This document shows positions 34,516-43,692 of a DNA stretch of 64,000 bases, one piece after another. The notes under the pieces are model-generated. The model was not told the DNA's origin. It saw nothing but the letters and a program-made list of their open reading frames with translations, and did not search any database. The translations under genes were made by a program, and so were the position numbers. The DNA lies in contig CAKJYW010000008.1 of the NCBI GenBank assembly GCA_918272565.1, forward strand, positions 1 to 64,000, read 5' to 3'. This DNA is from Bacilli bacterium (GTDB taxonomy: Bacteria > Bacillota_I > Bacilli_A > ML615J-28 > CAG-698). Position 1 is the stretch's first letter. Each line of letters starts with the position of its first letter.

Positions 34516-35862
34516 TTACCCCACTATTATTTTTCCTATTGGTTCTTGTAAAGCTGTCGCTTTCTTTTCTTTAACAAATACACTTAAAAGGGTAAGTGTT
34601 CCAAGTCTTCCCGCATACATTAGTAATATCAAGATAATCTTAGTAAATAAGTTACCAGCAGCGCTTACTCCACTTGTTAATCCTACAGTACAAACTGCAG
34701 ATACTACTTCAAAGATGATTTGTTCAAATGTGAAGTTATCAAAAGTTGTGATAAGAAGAGATGCAAATAGTACTAAGATAATAAATGATATTAAAAGTGC
34801 ACTTGATTGTCTAATAACACTATTTGATATTTGTTTTTTGAATAATACAACGTCTTTTTGACCTCTCATTTGAGAAACTAAGTTTGCTATTACTACAACA
34901 AATGTTGTGACTTTAAGTCCACCAGCAGTAGAACCACTGTTTCCTCCGATTGCCATCAAGATGACAGTTAGGATTTTACCTGAACTTGTAAGTTCATTTA
35001 CATCAAGTGAATAGAAGCCTGCTGTTCTTGGTGTGACTGAAAGGAAGAAGGCGTTAACAATTTTATCTTTAATATTCATGTCTATAAAGTGTCCGCTTGT
35101 ACCAATCTTAGTAAATTCAAATAGTAAGAATAGAAGTGCAGGGACAACGATTATAATTAGATTGAACACTAATACAATCTTACTATGAAGTTTTAATCTT
35201 TTGAATTTAAACTTTGAATCGATTAAGTCGTTCCATAGAATAAAGCCTGATCCACCAATTACTATTAATGCCATTATTACAATAAGTAGCCAATGGTTAG
35301 TATTCATTGGGGCAAGTGAATCTCCAAAGACATCAAATCCCGCATTACAGAAAGCTGAGATTGAGTGGAAGATTCCATAGAAGATGGCTTTATCACCATA
35401 AGTTGGAGAAATGATTAAATAAATTAGATATGCTCCGATTCCTTCAAATAGCACAGTTCCCACAACAATTATAATGATTAATTTCTTTACTTCACTAATC
35501 GTATATGATCCAGATGACTGAATCATGATTGTTTGATTGTAAATAGAAATCTTTTTACCAATCATCATAAAGAGTAGGGTGACGATTGTCATAAAGCCTA
35601 ATCCACCGATTTGAATAAGTGAAATTATTACAATTTTACCAAACAAAGTAAAATGCTCTAAAGTGTTTACTACTGTTAAGCCGGTAACGCAAACAGCAGA
35701 TGTTGCGGTGAATATGGCTTCAATGAAGGTGGTTTTCCCAGTATTTGATGCAAATGGCATTAGTAATAAAATTGTTCCTATTGCAATTGTAATCAAATAA
35801 CCAAGTGATAAAACTTTAACGGGAGACATATTTTTTTTGATTTTTATGTCTTTTTTACTCAT
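34516..35862 (-). CDS. ktrB: Potassium uptake channel subunit KtrB (TrkH family)
   Basis: A 448-residue membrane protein with four pore-loop repeats. The filter-like segments are TSAVCVTGLTVVNT, HSISAFCNAGFDVFG, GGNSGSTAGGLK and VSAVCTVGLTSGV. This matches KtrB/TrkG/TrkH channels that import K+, in some cases with Na+. With KtrA downstream it forms the KtrAB system used in osmotic adjustment. The gene has AGAGGGGA before the ATG and an extended -10 promoter on the minus strand 24 bases upstream. Length is normal for KtrB. Confidence 0.95.
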   Translation of the reverse strand: MSKKDIKIKKNMSPVKVLSLGYLITIAIGTILLLMPFASNTGKTTFIEAIFTATSAVCVTGLTVVNTLEHFTLFGKIVIISLIQIGGLGFMTIVTLLFMMIGKKISIYNQTIMIQSSGSYTISEVKKLIIIIVVGTVLFEGIGAYLIYLIISPTYGDKAIFYGIFHSISAFCNAGFDVFGDSLAPMNTNHWLLIVIMALIVIGGSGFILWNDLIDSKFKFKRLKLHSKIVLVFNLIIIVVPALLFLLFEFTKIGTSGHFIDMNIKDKIVNAFFLSVTPRTAGFYSLDVNELTSSGKILTVILMAIGGNSGSTAGGLKVTTFVVVIANLVSQMRGQKDVVLFKKQISNSVIRQSSALLISFIILVLFASLLITTFDNFTFEQIIFEVVSAVCTVGLTSGVSAAGNLFTKIILILLMYAGRLGTLTLLSVFVKEKKATALQEPIGKIIVG

Positions 35863-35885
35863 TGATACTCCCCTCTAATGTAAAT

Positions 35886-35894
35886 ATTATACCA
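35886..35894 (-). promoter_or_regulatory. Extended -10 promoter of ktrBA (RTGGTATAAT)
   Basis: The minus strand reads TGGTATAAT. The -35 position is AT-rich without a clear hexamer. Confidence 0.75.
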
Positions 35895-35955
35895 CTTTTT
35901 AGTTAAAAATAAAATATAAAATGGTGCCTCTAGAACTTGTTTTTATAAAAAAGCA

Positions 35956-35984
35956 TTGATAAAATTGTAGTTTTCCTTTATATT
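35956..35984 (+). promoter_or_regulatory. Promoter of the fRMsr gene
   Basis: TTGATA (35956-35961), 17 bp, TATATT (35979-35984). Confidence 0.65.
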
Positions 35985-36005
35985 ATTAATAGAAATGAGG
36001 ATTAT

Positions 36006-36455
36006 ATGGATTATAAAGATTTAAAGACGGTAATTGAAGCGCTTATTGCTGACGCTAAATATGAAGTATCAATGTTATCAAACGTTAGTGCTGTTTTATA
36101 CCAAGAATTAGAAGATATTAATTGGGTAGGCTTTTATTATTTAAATGATAAAGAATTGTTCTTGGGACCATTCCAAGGAAAGGTTGCTTGTAGCATATTG
36201 CCTTATGGTAAAGGGGTTTGTTGGAAAGCGGTACTAGATAAGGAGACTATAGTAGTAGATAACGTCCATGAATTTGAAACACACATTGCCTGTGATGCTG
36301 ATTCTAATTCAGAAATTGTTATTCCAATTTTAAAAGAAGGTGAAATCTATTTAGTGCTTGATATTGATAGCCCTAAACTAAATAGATTTAAAGAAGATGA
36401 TAAGTGCGGTTTAGAAGAAATTGCGCTACTTATCAATAAATGTTTAGATAAATAA
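36006..36455 (+). CDS. Free methionine-(R)-sulfoxide reductase (GAF domain)
   Basis: A 149-residue single GAF-domain enzyme that reduces free methionine-R-sulfoxide, a repair step after oxidative damage. Family motifs are INWVGFYYL, LFLGPFQGKVACSILPYGKGVCW (two catalytic-site cysteines) and VHEFETHIACDADSNSEIVIPI (third Cys in HIACD). Catalytic Cys positions match the fRMsr pattern. Usual homologues have GxGVCG where this has GKGVCW. Length is normal. It stands alone between ktrBA and mntP with its own promoter and a bidirectional terminator. Confidence 0.92.
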   Translation: MDYKDLKTVIEALIADAKYEVSMLSNVSAVLYQELEDINWVGFYYLNDKELFLGPFQGKVACSILPYGKGVCWKAVLDKETIVVDNVHEFETHIACDADSNSEIVIPILKEGEIYLVLDIDSPKLNRFKEDDKCGLEEIALLINKCLDK

Positions 36456-36486
36456 AAAATCACTTCTAAGTAGAAGTGATTTTTTA
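36454..36486. terminator. Bidirectional terminator between fRMsr and mntP
   Basis: A 15-base perfect stem AAAAAATCACTTCTA / TAGAAGTGATTTTTT with a 2-base formal loop (realistically 4-6). The T-run overlaps the mntP stop codon. Confidence 0.9.
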
Positions 36487-37137
36487 TATATTGAAATAAT
36501 GTGAAAGTAGAATCCAAATTCCTAAAAGGATTAAAATTGAGCCACCAATTATTCCAGTGATTTCAAATTTGCCTTTTAATAATTTACTGATTTGTCTAGC
36601 TAAAAAGATTCCAATTAGGCACATAAAGAATGTGATTACCATAATAATTGAAGCATGTAGCCAAATTGTTGATGGGGTAGAAAATGTCTCTCCACTAGCG
36701 TTAGTGTTATTAAAAGCAACACCAGTAGCTAAGGCGTCGATTGCGGTTGCTACTCCCATTATTAATACTTCTTTAACGGAGAAGAACTTGTCACTTTTTT
36801 CTTCGGCTTCTAGCTTTGCTTCTTTTAAGGCTTCTATTATCATTTTGATTCCTAAGAAAAGGAGAAGTGTAAAAGAAAGCCAGCTAACAGTAGTATCTAG
36901 AATGTGTCCAAATTTGCTACTAGCTTCGTTTCCAACAACAATTCTAGCTAAATGGATTAAGAAGTAACCTATTATTGGAAATAGGGCTTGGAAGAAACCA
37001 TATGTAAAAGCGATGAACACGGATTTCTTTTTATTTAGATCTTTAAATGTTAATCCTTCGGTGATGCTTACCATAAAGGCATCCATTGATAAGGCAAAAC
37101 CAAAGAGGATTACTTCAATTATTATTTCTAGTGTCAT
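36484..37137 (-). CDS. mntP: Manganese efflux pump MntP family protein
   Basis: A 217-residue membrane protein with six hydrophobic segments. The two diagnostic repeats are FALSMDAFMVSITEGL (N-terminal half) and GVATAIDALATGVAF (C-terminal half), whose Asp residues are needed for Mn2+ export in MntP. A charged loop (EALKEAKLEAEEKSDKFFSVKE) separates the halves. I looked for a yybP-ykoY manganese riboswitch upstream; the divergent intergenic space of about 130 bp is probably too short and shows none. Regulation is unknown. ATG 37137 has GAGG upstream. Confidence 0.92.
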   Translation of the reverse strand: MTLEIIIEVILFGFALSMDAFMVSITEGLTFKDLNKKKSVFIAFTYGFFQALFPIIGYFLIHLARIVVGNEASSKFGHILDTTVSWLSFTLLLFLGIKMIIEALKEAKLEAEEKSDKFFSVKEVLIMGVATAIDALATGVAFNNTNASGETFSTPSTIWLHASIIMVITFFMCLIGIFLARQISKLLKGKFEITGIIGGSILILLGIWILLSHYFNI

Positions 37138-37206
37138 AATTTACCTCATATGCACCCATATAAGTTAACACAAACAGTGAATTATTTCAACGATAAAATA
37201 AAAAAT

Positions 37207-37236
37207 ATTTATTATTGTAAAAGAGTGATAATAAAT
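37207..37236. promoter_or_regulatory. AT-rich inverted repeat spanning the arcA -35
   Basis: Arms ATTTATTAT (37207-37215) and ATAATAAAT (37228-37236), perfect, 12 bases apart, covering the -35 and spacer. It could be a regulator site (arginine or redox control would make sense) but AT-rich chance is possible. Confidence 0.35.
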
Positions 37237-37243
37237 GTATAAT
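37215..37243 (+). promoter_or_regulatory. Promoter of the arginine deiminase operon
   Basis: TTGTAA (37215-37220), 17 bp, TATAAT (37238-37243). Confidence 0.78.
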
Positions 37244-37267
37244 ATGATAGGGAAAAAAGGTGACAAC

Positions 37268-38491
37268 ATGGAAAAGAGTGTATTAAGAGTAAATTCAGAA
37301 ATTGGAAGACTTAAAACGGTTTTACTTCATGAACCAGGAGAGGAATTAAATAACCTTACTCCTAAATATTTAGGAGAGTTACTATTTGATGATATCCCTT
37401 GGTTGCCACTAGCTAAAAAGGAACATCAAGCTTTTGCACAAGTATTTAAAGATGCTGGTGTTAAAGTTGTTTATTTGGTTGATTTGGTAGTTGAAGCACT
37501 TGATGTAAGCGAAGAAATCAAAAAAGAATTCATTTTAGAATTTGTTGAAGAAGCTGATATCTATAGTGAAACCTTAAAAGAGTTAACTACTGAGTTTTTA
37601 TTAAATATAAAGTCTACAAAAGAATTAGTTTTAAAGACTATGAGTGGAATTCAAAAGAAAGAATTACCTGAATACCACGCTAGAACGCTAACTGATTTGG
37701 TTGGAGAAGAGCCTTTTATTACTAACCCTATGCCTAATCTTTATTTCACTAGAGATCCTTTTGCAATTGTTGGGGATGGAGTTTGTTTAAATAAGATGTA
37801 CTCTACTACTCGTAGACGTGAAACAATCTATGGAAAATATATTTTCCTATATCATCCAGTTTATAAAACTAACAAATTGTTCTATAATAGGACAGATAAA
37901 ATGAATATTGAAGGTGGAGATATCTTAGTTTTAAATAAAGAAACTTTGATTATCGGTGTTAGTCAAAGAACTCACCCTTCAGCAATCGAACTACTTGCTA
38001 AGAATTTGTTCTTCAAGTTTGATAGTGGATTTAAAACTATTTTAGCTTTCACTATTCCTAAATTTAGAACATTTATGCATTTAGATACAGTATTTACACA
38101 ACTTGATTATGATAAATTTGCTATTCATGAAAATGTTGCGAAAGAGTTAAGAATCTTTAGGATTGAAAAAGATCCAGTTAGACCTAGTAAACTTAGAGTT
38201 ACTGAAGAAAAAGAAAAGACTGAACTAGTGTTAGAGCGTTATGTTGGTAGAATTGTTACTTTGATTCCTTGTGGAGGTAGAGATACAATCTCTGCTGATA
38301 GAGAACAATGGAGTGATGGAAGCAACACTGTTGCTATTGCTCCTGGTGAAGTAATAGTTTATGAAAGAAACAACATTACTAATGAAGTATTAACTAGAAA
38401 TAATATTAAAGTACATACTATTCCATCAAGTGAATTATCAAGAGGTCGCGGTGGACCTAGATGTATGTGCATGCCATTAGAAAGGGAATAA
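37268..38491 (+). CDS. arcA: Arginine deiminase
   Basis: A 407-residue enzyme converting arginine to citrulline and ammonia, the first step of fermentative arginine use. Motifs are [43 protein letters not shown] and the C-terminal [12 protein letters not shown] carrying the catalytic Cys. Length matches the family. The reading frame extends to 37235 across the -10, but AAGGTG at 37257-37262 places the start at ATG 37268. It leads an operon with ornithine carbamoyltransferase, carbamate kinase and a PLP decarboxylase, so arginine yields one ATP plus ornithine. No arginine/ornithine antiporter is seen here. Confidence 0.97.
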   Translation: MEKSVLRVNSEIGRLKTVLLHEPGEELNNLTPKYLGELLFDDIPWLPLAKKEHQAFAQVFKDAGVKVVYLVDLVVEALDVSEEIKKEFILEFVEEADIYSETLKELTTEFLLNIKSTKELVLKTMSGIQKKELPEYHARTLTDLVGEEPFITNPMPNLYFTRDPFAIVGDGVCLNKMYSTTRRRETIYGKYIFLYHPVYKTNKLFYNRTDKMNIEGGDILVLNKETLIIGVSQRTHPSAIELLAKNLFFKFDSGFKTILAFTIPKFRTFMHLDTVFTQLDYDKFAIHENVAKELRIFRIEKDPVRPSKLRVTEEKEKTELVLERYVGRIVTLIPCGGRDTISADREQWSDGSNTVAIAPGEVIVYERNNITNEVLTRNNIKVHTIPSSELSRGRGGPRCMCMPLERE

Positions 38492-38495
38492 AAGA

Positions 38496-39488
38496 ATGAA
38501 CTTATACGGAAGAAACTTACTAACTCTACTTGACTATAGTCCAAGTGAGATAGATTATTTAATCAATTTAGCAATTGATTTAAAAGATAAAAAGAAAAAA
38601 GGAATTGATACTAAAGTATTAAAAGGTAAAAATATCGTTTTGTTATTTGAAAAAGACTCTACACGTACTAGATGTGCTTTTGAAGTAAGCGGCTATGATT
38701 TAGGTATGGGAGTTACTTACTTAGGTCCTACTGGTAGTCAAATGGGTAAAAAAGAAAGTATCAAAGATACCGCAAGAGTTCTAGGTAGAATGTATGATGG
38801 TATTGAATACCGTGGCTTTAAACAAGAAACAGTTGAAACTTTAGCTAAATATTCTGGTGTTCCTGTTTGGAACGGCCTAACTGAAAAATTCCATCCAACG
38901 CAAATTCTAGCTGACTTAATGACAATTAAAGAACACTTTGGTCACTTAAAAGGAATCAAAATGGCATATTTTGGTGATGCAAGATATAATATGGGTAATT
39001 CTTTAATGATTGGTGCTAGTAAGATGGGGCTTGACTTTAGAGCAGTTGCTCCAAAAGAACTTTGGCCAGAAGAATCTTTAGTTAATAAATGTAAAGATGT
39101 GGCTAAAGAGACCGGTGCTAAGATTACTCTAACTGAAGATATTGAAGAAGGCATCAAAGATGCTGATGTAGTTGTTACAGATGTATGGGTTTCAATGGGT
39201 GAAGCTGATAGTGTTTGGGCTGAAAGAATTAAGATGCTTAAACCTTATCAAGTTAATAGCGCCCTAATGGCTAAGGCATCAAAGAGTGCTATCTTCTTGC
39301 ATTGCTTACCATCTTTCCATAATCTAGAAACAAAAATCGGTTATGAAGTTTATGAAAAGTTTGGACTTGACGGCTTAGAAGTAACTGAAGAAGTATTTGA
39401 AAGTGATAGATCACTAGTGTTTGATGAAGCAGAAAATAGATTACATACAATTAAAGCTGTAATCTATGCTACAATGGTAAAAGAATGA
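38496..39488 (+). CDS. arcB: Ornithine carbamoyltransferase (catabolic by context)
   Basis: A 330-residue enzyme. It has the carbamoyl-phosphate site [22 protein letters not shown], and the ornithine-binding elements VWVSMGE and FLHCLPSFH. In this operon it runs in the catabolic direction, citrulline plus phosphate to ornithine and carbamoyl phosphate. It follows arcA by 4 bp and overlaps arcC by 4 bp (ATGA). Sequence alone does not separate anabolic ArgF from catabolic ArcB; the neighbours decide it. Confidence 0.96.
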   Translation: MNLYGRNLLTLLDYSPSEIDYLINLAIDLKDKKKKGIDTKVLKGKNIVLLFEKDSTRTRCAFEVSGYDLGMGVTYLGPTGSQMGKKESIKDTARVLGRMYDGIEYRGFKQETVETLAKYSGVPVWNGLTEKFHPTQILADLMTIKEHFGHLKGIKMAYFGDARYNMGNSLMIGASKMGLDFRAVAPKELWPEESLVNKCKDVAKETGAKITLTEDIEEGIKDADVVVTDVWVSMGEADSVWAERIKMLKPYQVNSALMAKASKSAIFLHCLPSFHNLETKIGYEVYEKFGLDGLEVTEEVFESDRSLVFDEAENRLHTIKAVIYATMVKE

Positions 39489-40402
39489 GACTAGTGATTG
39501 CTCTTGGTGGCAATGCTTTAGGTGAGACTCCCGAAAAACAAAAAGAAATGGCGAGTATCACAGCTAAATACATTGTACCAATTATAAAAAGCGGATATGA
39601 CGTAATAATTACTCATGGTAATGGTCCTCAAGTTGGACTAATCAACTTAGCATTTACTGAAGGCGGAAAAATTAACGAGAAAGTTTACAAAATGCCATTT
39701 AGTGAATGTGGAGCTATGAGTCAAGGATACATTGGCTTTCATCTAGAGAATGCTCTAATTAATGAGTTAAATAAAGAAGGAGTTAAAAAGTCAGTTGTAT
39801 CAATTACTACCGAAGTAGAAGTAGATAAGAATGACCCTGCTTTCTCTAATCCAACAAAACCAATTGGTTCTTTCTATTCTAAAGAAGAAGCAGAAAAGAT
39901 GCCATATGTTATGAAGGAAGATAGTGGAAGAGGTTATCGTAGAGTTATTGCATCCCCTAAACCTGTTAAAGTTTTAGAGATGGATGTAATAAAGAGTTTG
40001 AATGAATCTGGATATGTTGTAATAACATGTGGTGGTGGAGGTATTCCTGTTATAAAAGAAAATGATAAGTATAATGGCATTGATGCGGTCATCGATAAAG
40101 ATTATGCATCTAGCATTTTAGCTAGTAGCGTTAATGCAGATATCCTTATGATTTTAACAGCTATTGATTGTTGTAAGATTAACTTCAATAAGCCAAATGA
40201 GGAAAAACTTGGTGTTGTAACGGTTTCTGATATGAAAAAATATAATCTTGAAGGTCACTTCCTTTCTGGAAGCATGAAACCTAAAGTAGAAGCTTGCATC
40301 GACTTTGTTTCTAAAGACAAACAAAGAGTTGCTATTATCACAACTATCGAAAAGGCACTTGATGCTTTGGACGGTAAATGTGGAACAAAAATAATATATT
40401 AA
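39485..40402 (+). CDS. arcC: Carbamate kinase
   Basis: A 305-residue amino-acid-kinase-fold enzyme making ATP from carbamoyl phosphate and ADP, the energy-yielding last step of the arginine deiminase route. Motifs are [57 protein letters not shown] and [16 protein letters not shown] overlaps the stop of the previous gene. The next gene, a PLP decarboxylase, starts 12 bp after, so all four belong to one transcript. Confidence 0.97.
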   Translation: MRLVIALGGNALGETPEKQKEMASITAKYIVPIIKSGYDVIITHGNGPQVGLINLAFTEGGKINEKVYKMPFSECGAMSQGYIGFHLENALINELNKEGVKKSVVSITTEVEVDKNDPAFSNPTKPIGSFYSKEEAEKMPYVMKEDSGRGYRRVIASPKPVKVLEMDVIKSLNESGYVVITCGGGGIPVIKENDKYNGIDAVIDKDYASSILASSVNADILMILTAIDCCKINFNKPNEEKLGVVTVSDMKKYNLEGHFLSGSMKPKVEACIDFVSKDKQRVAIITTIEKALDALDGKCGTKIIY

Positions 40403-40414
40403 GTAAAGGCGACA

Positions 40415-41722
40415 ATGGAAAAGATAGAATGCATACAACATGGTGCCATTTATTATAATGGCACAAGTTTATTAGATTTGGCTTTGGAGTATAAGACTCC
40501 ATTAAAGGTAACATTCTTAGATGTTATCAAATATCGTGTAGAAAAACTAAAGAAGAGCTTTGATGAAGCAATTAAGGTTTTAGGCTACAAAGGTAAATTT
40601 ATTTACCTTAATGCTAATAAGGCTAACTACGGCTTAAAAGAAGTTGCTACAGCATTTAAAGCATCAGACGGCTTAGAGACATCAAGTTATTATGATTTAT
40701 TATTCTCATTAAAGATATTTGAAAAGTATAGTGAGAAAGATAAATACTTAGTTTTAAATGGATATAAACAAGATGATTATCTTGATAGTTTCGTTAAGGC
40801 GAGTCTAGATGGTTATAATATCGTTGATATCATCGATTCACTAGATGAATATGAAAGACTAAAGAAATATGATAAGAAGCTAAATGTTGGGCTAAGGGTT
40901 CATATTCCTAGTTTATATTCTGAGGGCGATGAAGAAGAAAACGATCGCTTTGGTTTAACTGATAAAGAATTTGATTTTATCTTAAGTGATTTAAAGAATA
41001 CTAAGCTCATCCTTTCAACAATCCACTTTCATCAAAGAGGATTTGATTATGAAAAGGAAAAGTTTGAAGCAAACTTCCTAAAAGTATTTAGAAATTACTA
41101 CGTTAAAGCAAGCAAGATGTATGATAGTGTTATTAACTTTGATATGGGTGGAGGTACACCACTTCCAATTGATAATGGTTTTGACTATTTAGAGTGGGCT
41201 AAATATGTTATTACTTTATTAAAAGAAGAAGCAAAGAAGTATAACGTTAAAGAACCTAACCTAATCAGTGAAAATGGTAAATACAGTCAAAAAGACTCAA
41301 CAGTAAATATCTATAAAGTTATTGCTAGGAAAAATACGAGCGAATATCCTTGGTATGTTGTTGATGGTAGCTTGCTTATTGCTCTACCTGAAATGTACGC
41401 ATTAGGTGAACCAATTAAGATTGAAGCAATTAACGATTTAGATAAAAACAAGGTTAAAGTGAAGTTAGCTGGCGTGACATGTGACTGTGATGATGTTTAT
41501 TTTGGTAAAGATGGTTACGTTTTAATGCCAGAAAGCAGTGAGCTTTATATTGGTTTAATGGGAACTGGAAGTTATCAAAACAGCATGAATGGTAAACGTG
41601 GTGTTCATCATTGCATGCTTCCTGAAGAAACTGATTTAGTTATTGAAACAGTTGATGGAAAATTAGTTAAAACAATTCGTAATAAACTTCAAACAATCGA
41701 TGAGATAATGAAGTTAGTTTAA
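40415..41722 (+). CDS. Fold-III PLP-dependent decarboxylase (arginine/ornithine/diaminopimelate type)
   Basis: A 435-residue alanine-racemase-fold decarboxylase. The PLP lysine is in FIYLNANKANYG (about residue 69), the specificity helix neighbourhood starts GLETSSYYDLLFSL, and NVGLRVHIPS, STIHFHQRG, FDMGGGTPLP (phosphate loop) and the C-terminal active-site Cys in GVTCDCDDVYF are all present. The wording recalls biosynthetic arginine decarboxylase SpeA, but the protein is about 200 residues shorter. As fourth gene of the arc operon it may decarboxylate arginine or the ornithine produced, giving polyamine precursors. Diaminopimelate as substrate is less likely here. Confidence 0.78.
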   Translation: MEKIECIQHGAIYYNGTSLLDLALEYKTPLKVTFLDVIKYRVEKLKKSFDEAIKVLGYKGKFIYLNANKANYGLKEVATAFKASDGLETSSYYDLLFSLKIFEKYSEKDKYLVLNGYKQDDYLDSFVKASLDGYNIVDIIDSLDEYERLKKYDKKLNVGLRVHIPSLYSEGDEEENDRFGLTDKEFDFILSDLKNTKLILSTIHFHQRGFDYEKEKFEANFLKVFRNYYVKASKMYDSVINFDMGGGTPLPIDNGFDYLEWAKYVITLLKEEAKKYNVKEPNLISENGKYSQKDSTVNIYKVIARKNTSEYPWYVVDGSLLIALPEMYALGEPIKIEAINDLDKNKVKVKLAGVTCDCDDVYFGKDGYVLMPESSELYIGLMGTGSYQNSMNGKRGVHHCMLPEETDLVIETVDGKLVKTIRNKLQTIDEIMKLV

Positions 41723-41733
41723 AAGAGGAAAAT

Positions 41734-42837
41734 ATGAAAAAAGCTATTCTTTATTGTGTGGCGATAATCTTTGCATCCCTAATTGCCACATTATTCCTAC
41801 CATTCTCTTGTGCTCCAAAGGCAAAGAATGATGAAAAATTTGATATAGTGATGGATAAAATAAGCGACGATACTTTAGTAACTGAGGTTAGAATGCTTGG
41901 TGCTCATGATGCCTTTAGTAGTGATATCGGTTATATGAGTAGAGCAAACCCTAACCAAGATGACTTAATAACTAGTGGAATAGTTAATAAGTTTGCTAAA
42001 GGTGTTGTTGTGAGATTCTCTAAAGCACAAAATGGAAGTGCCCTAGATTTGCTTAATGGTGGTGTTAGATATTTTGATACTAGAATCACTTTATCTGGAG
42101 AAGACTTCTATACTTGCCATGGGTATTTATCTAATAACTTTGATTATTATCTAAAAGATATCATCGATTTCCTAGATTCTCATCCAAGTGAATTTGTAAT
42201 CTTAGATATCCAAGAATACTTTGCAAGTGGAACTAAAGATGGTAGCCTTGAAGCAGAAGACTGGGATAAATTATTATTACACTTAAGTGAAACTAAAGGA
42301 GCATCAGGTAAAACAATCATCGATTTTATTAGATATGATGCTAAAGTAGATGCACTTAAAGATTTAACAGTAGGACAAGTCACAAATAATAAAAATAGCG
42401 GTGGAGTTGTAATTTTAGCTAAGACTAGTGATTATAGTGAATTCTATTTAAGAGATAGCAACGCTGACTATAATGAAGAGCGAGAATATACTTCAATTAG
42501 ATCATACTGGCATGAAACTAATTCAACAGACGAGCTTATTAGTGGAATCGATAATGAAGAAGCGTTTGTAGAAAAGATGAACTATGGTGGATTATTTGTT
42601 GTTAACCAAGCTCAAAAGACAGCTTTTATTATGAGTGGTAAACTAGTTAGAAGCATCTTCGGTTGGAGTTTAACTAAGATGGCAAGCAAGTTCAATAAAG
42701 AATTAGTAAAAGATGAAGAACGATTCAATAAATGGCTTGATGAAATGCCTATCCTAATGGTTGATTATGCCTTAAGTAGTAAAGGCGACTTCAATAAATT
42801 AGCTAATACATATATTATTGCTTATAATAGTAAATAA
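41734..42837 (+). CDS. Secreted phosphatidylinositol-specific phospholipase C-like protein
   Basis: A 367-residue exported protein with an N-terminal hydrophobic signal ending LPFSCAPK, possibly a lipobox (FSC, weak). The PI-PLC X domain shows MLGAHDAFSSDIG with H58, GVRYFDTRITL and YTCHGYLS with H129, the two general acid/base histidines, then HPSEFVILDIQEYF. Such enzymes cleave phosphatidylinositol or GPI-like lipids without calcium. Bacteria rarely contain this lipid, so a host or other microbial lipid may be the target. It follows the arc operon by 11 bp and has its own terminator, so it is probably co-transcribed. Confidence 0.85.
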   Translation: MKKAILYCVAIIFASLIATLFLPFSCAPKAKNDEKFDIVMDKISDDTLVTEVRMLGAHDAFSSDIGYMSRANPNQDDLITSGIVNKFAKGVVVRFSKAQNGSALDLLNGGVRYFDTRITLSGEDFYTCHGYLSNNFDYYLKDIIDFLDSHPSEFVILDIQEYFASGTKDGSLEAEDWDKLLLHLSETKGASGKTIIDFIRYDAKVDALKDLTVGQVTNNKNSGGVVILAKTSDYSEFYLRDSNADYNEEREYTSIRSYWHETNSTDELISGIDNEEAFVEKMNYGGLFVVNQAQKTAFIMSGKLVRSIFGWSLTKMASKFNKELVKDEERFNKWLDEMPILMVDYALSSKGDFNKLANTYIIAYNSK

Positions 42838-42867
42838 AAAAAGGGCGAAGAATTTCGCCTTTTATTT
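42838..42867 (+). terminator. Terminator of the arc/PI-PLC unit
   Basis: Stem AAAGG-GCGAA / TTCGC-CTTT with one bulged base, followed by TATTTTA. Confidence 0.8.
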
Positions 42868-42875
42868 TAGACTAA

Positions 42876-42895
42876 TTTAGCCAAAAAAAGCTAAA
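42876..42895. promoter_or_regulatory. Inverted repeat just upstream of the HAD gene promoter
   Basis: TTTAGC (42876-42881) and GCTAAA (42890-42895) with an 8-base A-rich gap, at the -35 position of the extended -10 promoter that lacks a -35 hexamer. Candidate regulator site. Confidence 0.35.
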
Positions 42896-42899
42896 CATA

Positions 42900-42908
42900 T
42901 GGTATAAT
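42900..42908 (+). promoter_or_regulatory. Extended -10 promoter (RTGGTATAAT)
   Basis: TGGTATAAT only 16 bases before the start codon, so the transcript leader is about 10 bases and consists mostly of the GAGG ribosome site. Confidence 0.75.
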
Positions 42909-42924
42909 AAGAACGAGGTTTTTT

Positions 42925-43692
42925 ATGTATATTGTAATTGATTTAGATGATACTTTATTAACAAATGAAAGAAAGATAACAGATTATTCTTTGAAGCGTC
43001 TTAAGTACTTTCAGTCACTTGGACATAAGATTGTTATCAATACCGCAAGAAATATCTATAGGACAAGATCTATAATAGAAACACTAAGGCCTGACTATAC
43101 TATTTTAGATGGTGGTAATGTCATTTTAGATAAAGAGATGAATTTGATTTATGATTATCCTTATCCTTATGATATTATTAATAATTTGATTTTAGATTTA
43201 AGTGAGTTTTGTAGCGATGTGTGTGTGCAGACCTATGGTCAATTATATGCTATTAATCCTAATTATCACTCTCAAGGAGCTCTAACTAGGGATTTTAAAG
43301 AGGATCCTATTAAAGAAAACGAAGGCGTTTATAAGATAATCTTTGTGCCCCTTGATATAGATAGGGCGTATAAACTAAAAGAAAAATATAATATTGAAGT
43401 TTTTAATTATCTAAATGGTAAATGGTTTAGATCGAACCCTAAAAACATCACAAAGTTCTTTGGAGTAGAAAGATTACTTGAGATAACTAAAGGAAATTTG
43501 AGTGATGTTATTGCTTTTGGGGATGATTATAGTGATTTAGATATGATATTAAAAGCATATCATGGAGTTGCTATGGCTAATAGTGTGCCTTATGTTTTAG
43601 AGAGAGCTAAAAATATCGCATTAAGCAACGAAGAAGATGGTGTAGTAAAATATTTGAATAAATATTTAGGAGAAGAAGATGAAGAAAACTAG
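42925..43692 (+). CDS. HAD hydrolase, Cof type
   Basis: A 255-residue cytoplasmic phosphatase of the Cof-type HAD-IIB subfamily. Motif I is VIDLDDTLL (nucleophile and acid Asp), motif II VINTARN, motif III the Lys before DVIAFGDDYSDLDMI, which is motif IV. A C2B cap lies between. Members dephosphorylate sugar phosphates, FMN or pyridoxal phosphate; the substrate here is unknown. The last 14 bases overlap the start of the following lipoprotein gene, so the two are translated together. The leader is very short. Confidence 0.92.
   Translation: MYIVIDLDDTLLTNERKITDYSLKRLKYFQSLGHKIVINTARNIYRTRSIIETLRPDYTILDGGNVILDKEMNLIYDYPYPYDIINNLILDLSEFCSDVCVQTYGQLYAINPNYHSQGALTRDFKEDPIKENEGVYKIIFVPLDIDRAYKLKEKYNIEVFNYLNGKWFRSNPKNITKFFGVERLLEITKGNLSDVIAFGDDYSDLDMILKAYHGVAMANSVPYVLERAKNIALSNEEDGVVKYLNKYLGEEDEEN

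Noticed and set aside
37138-37234. yybP-ykoY manganese riboswitch before mntP
   Set aside because: The divergent gap is too short and I see no matching stems.
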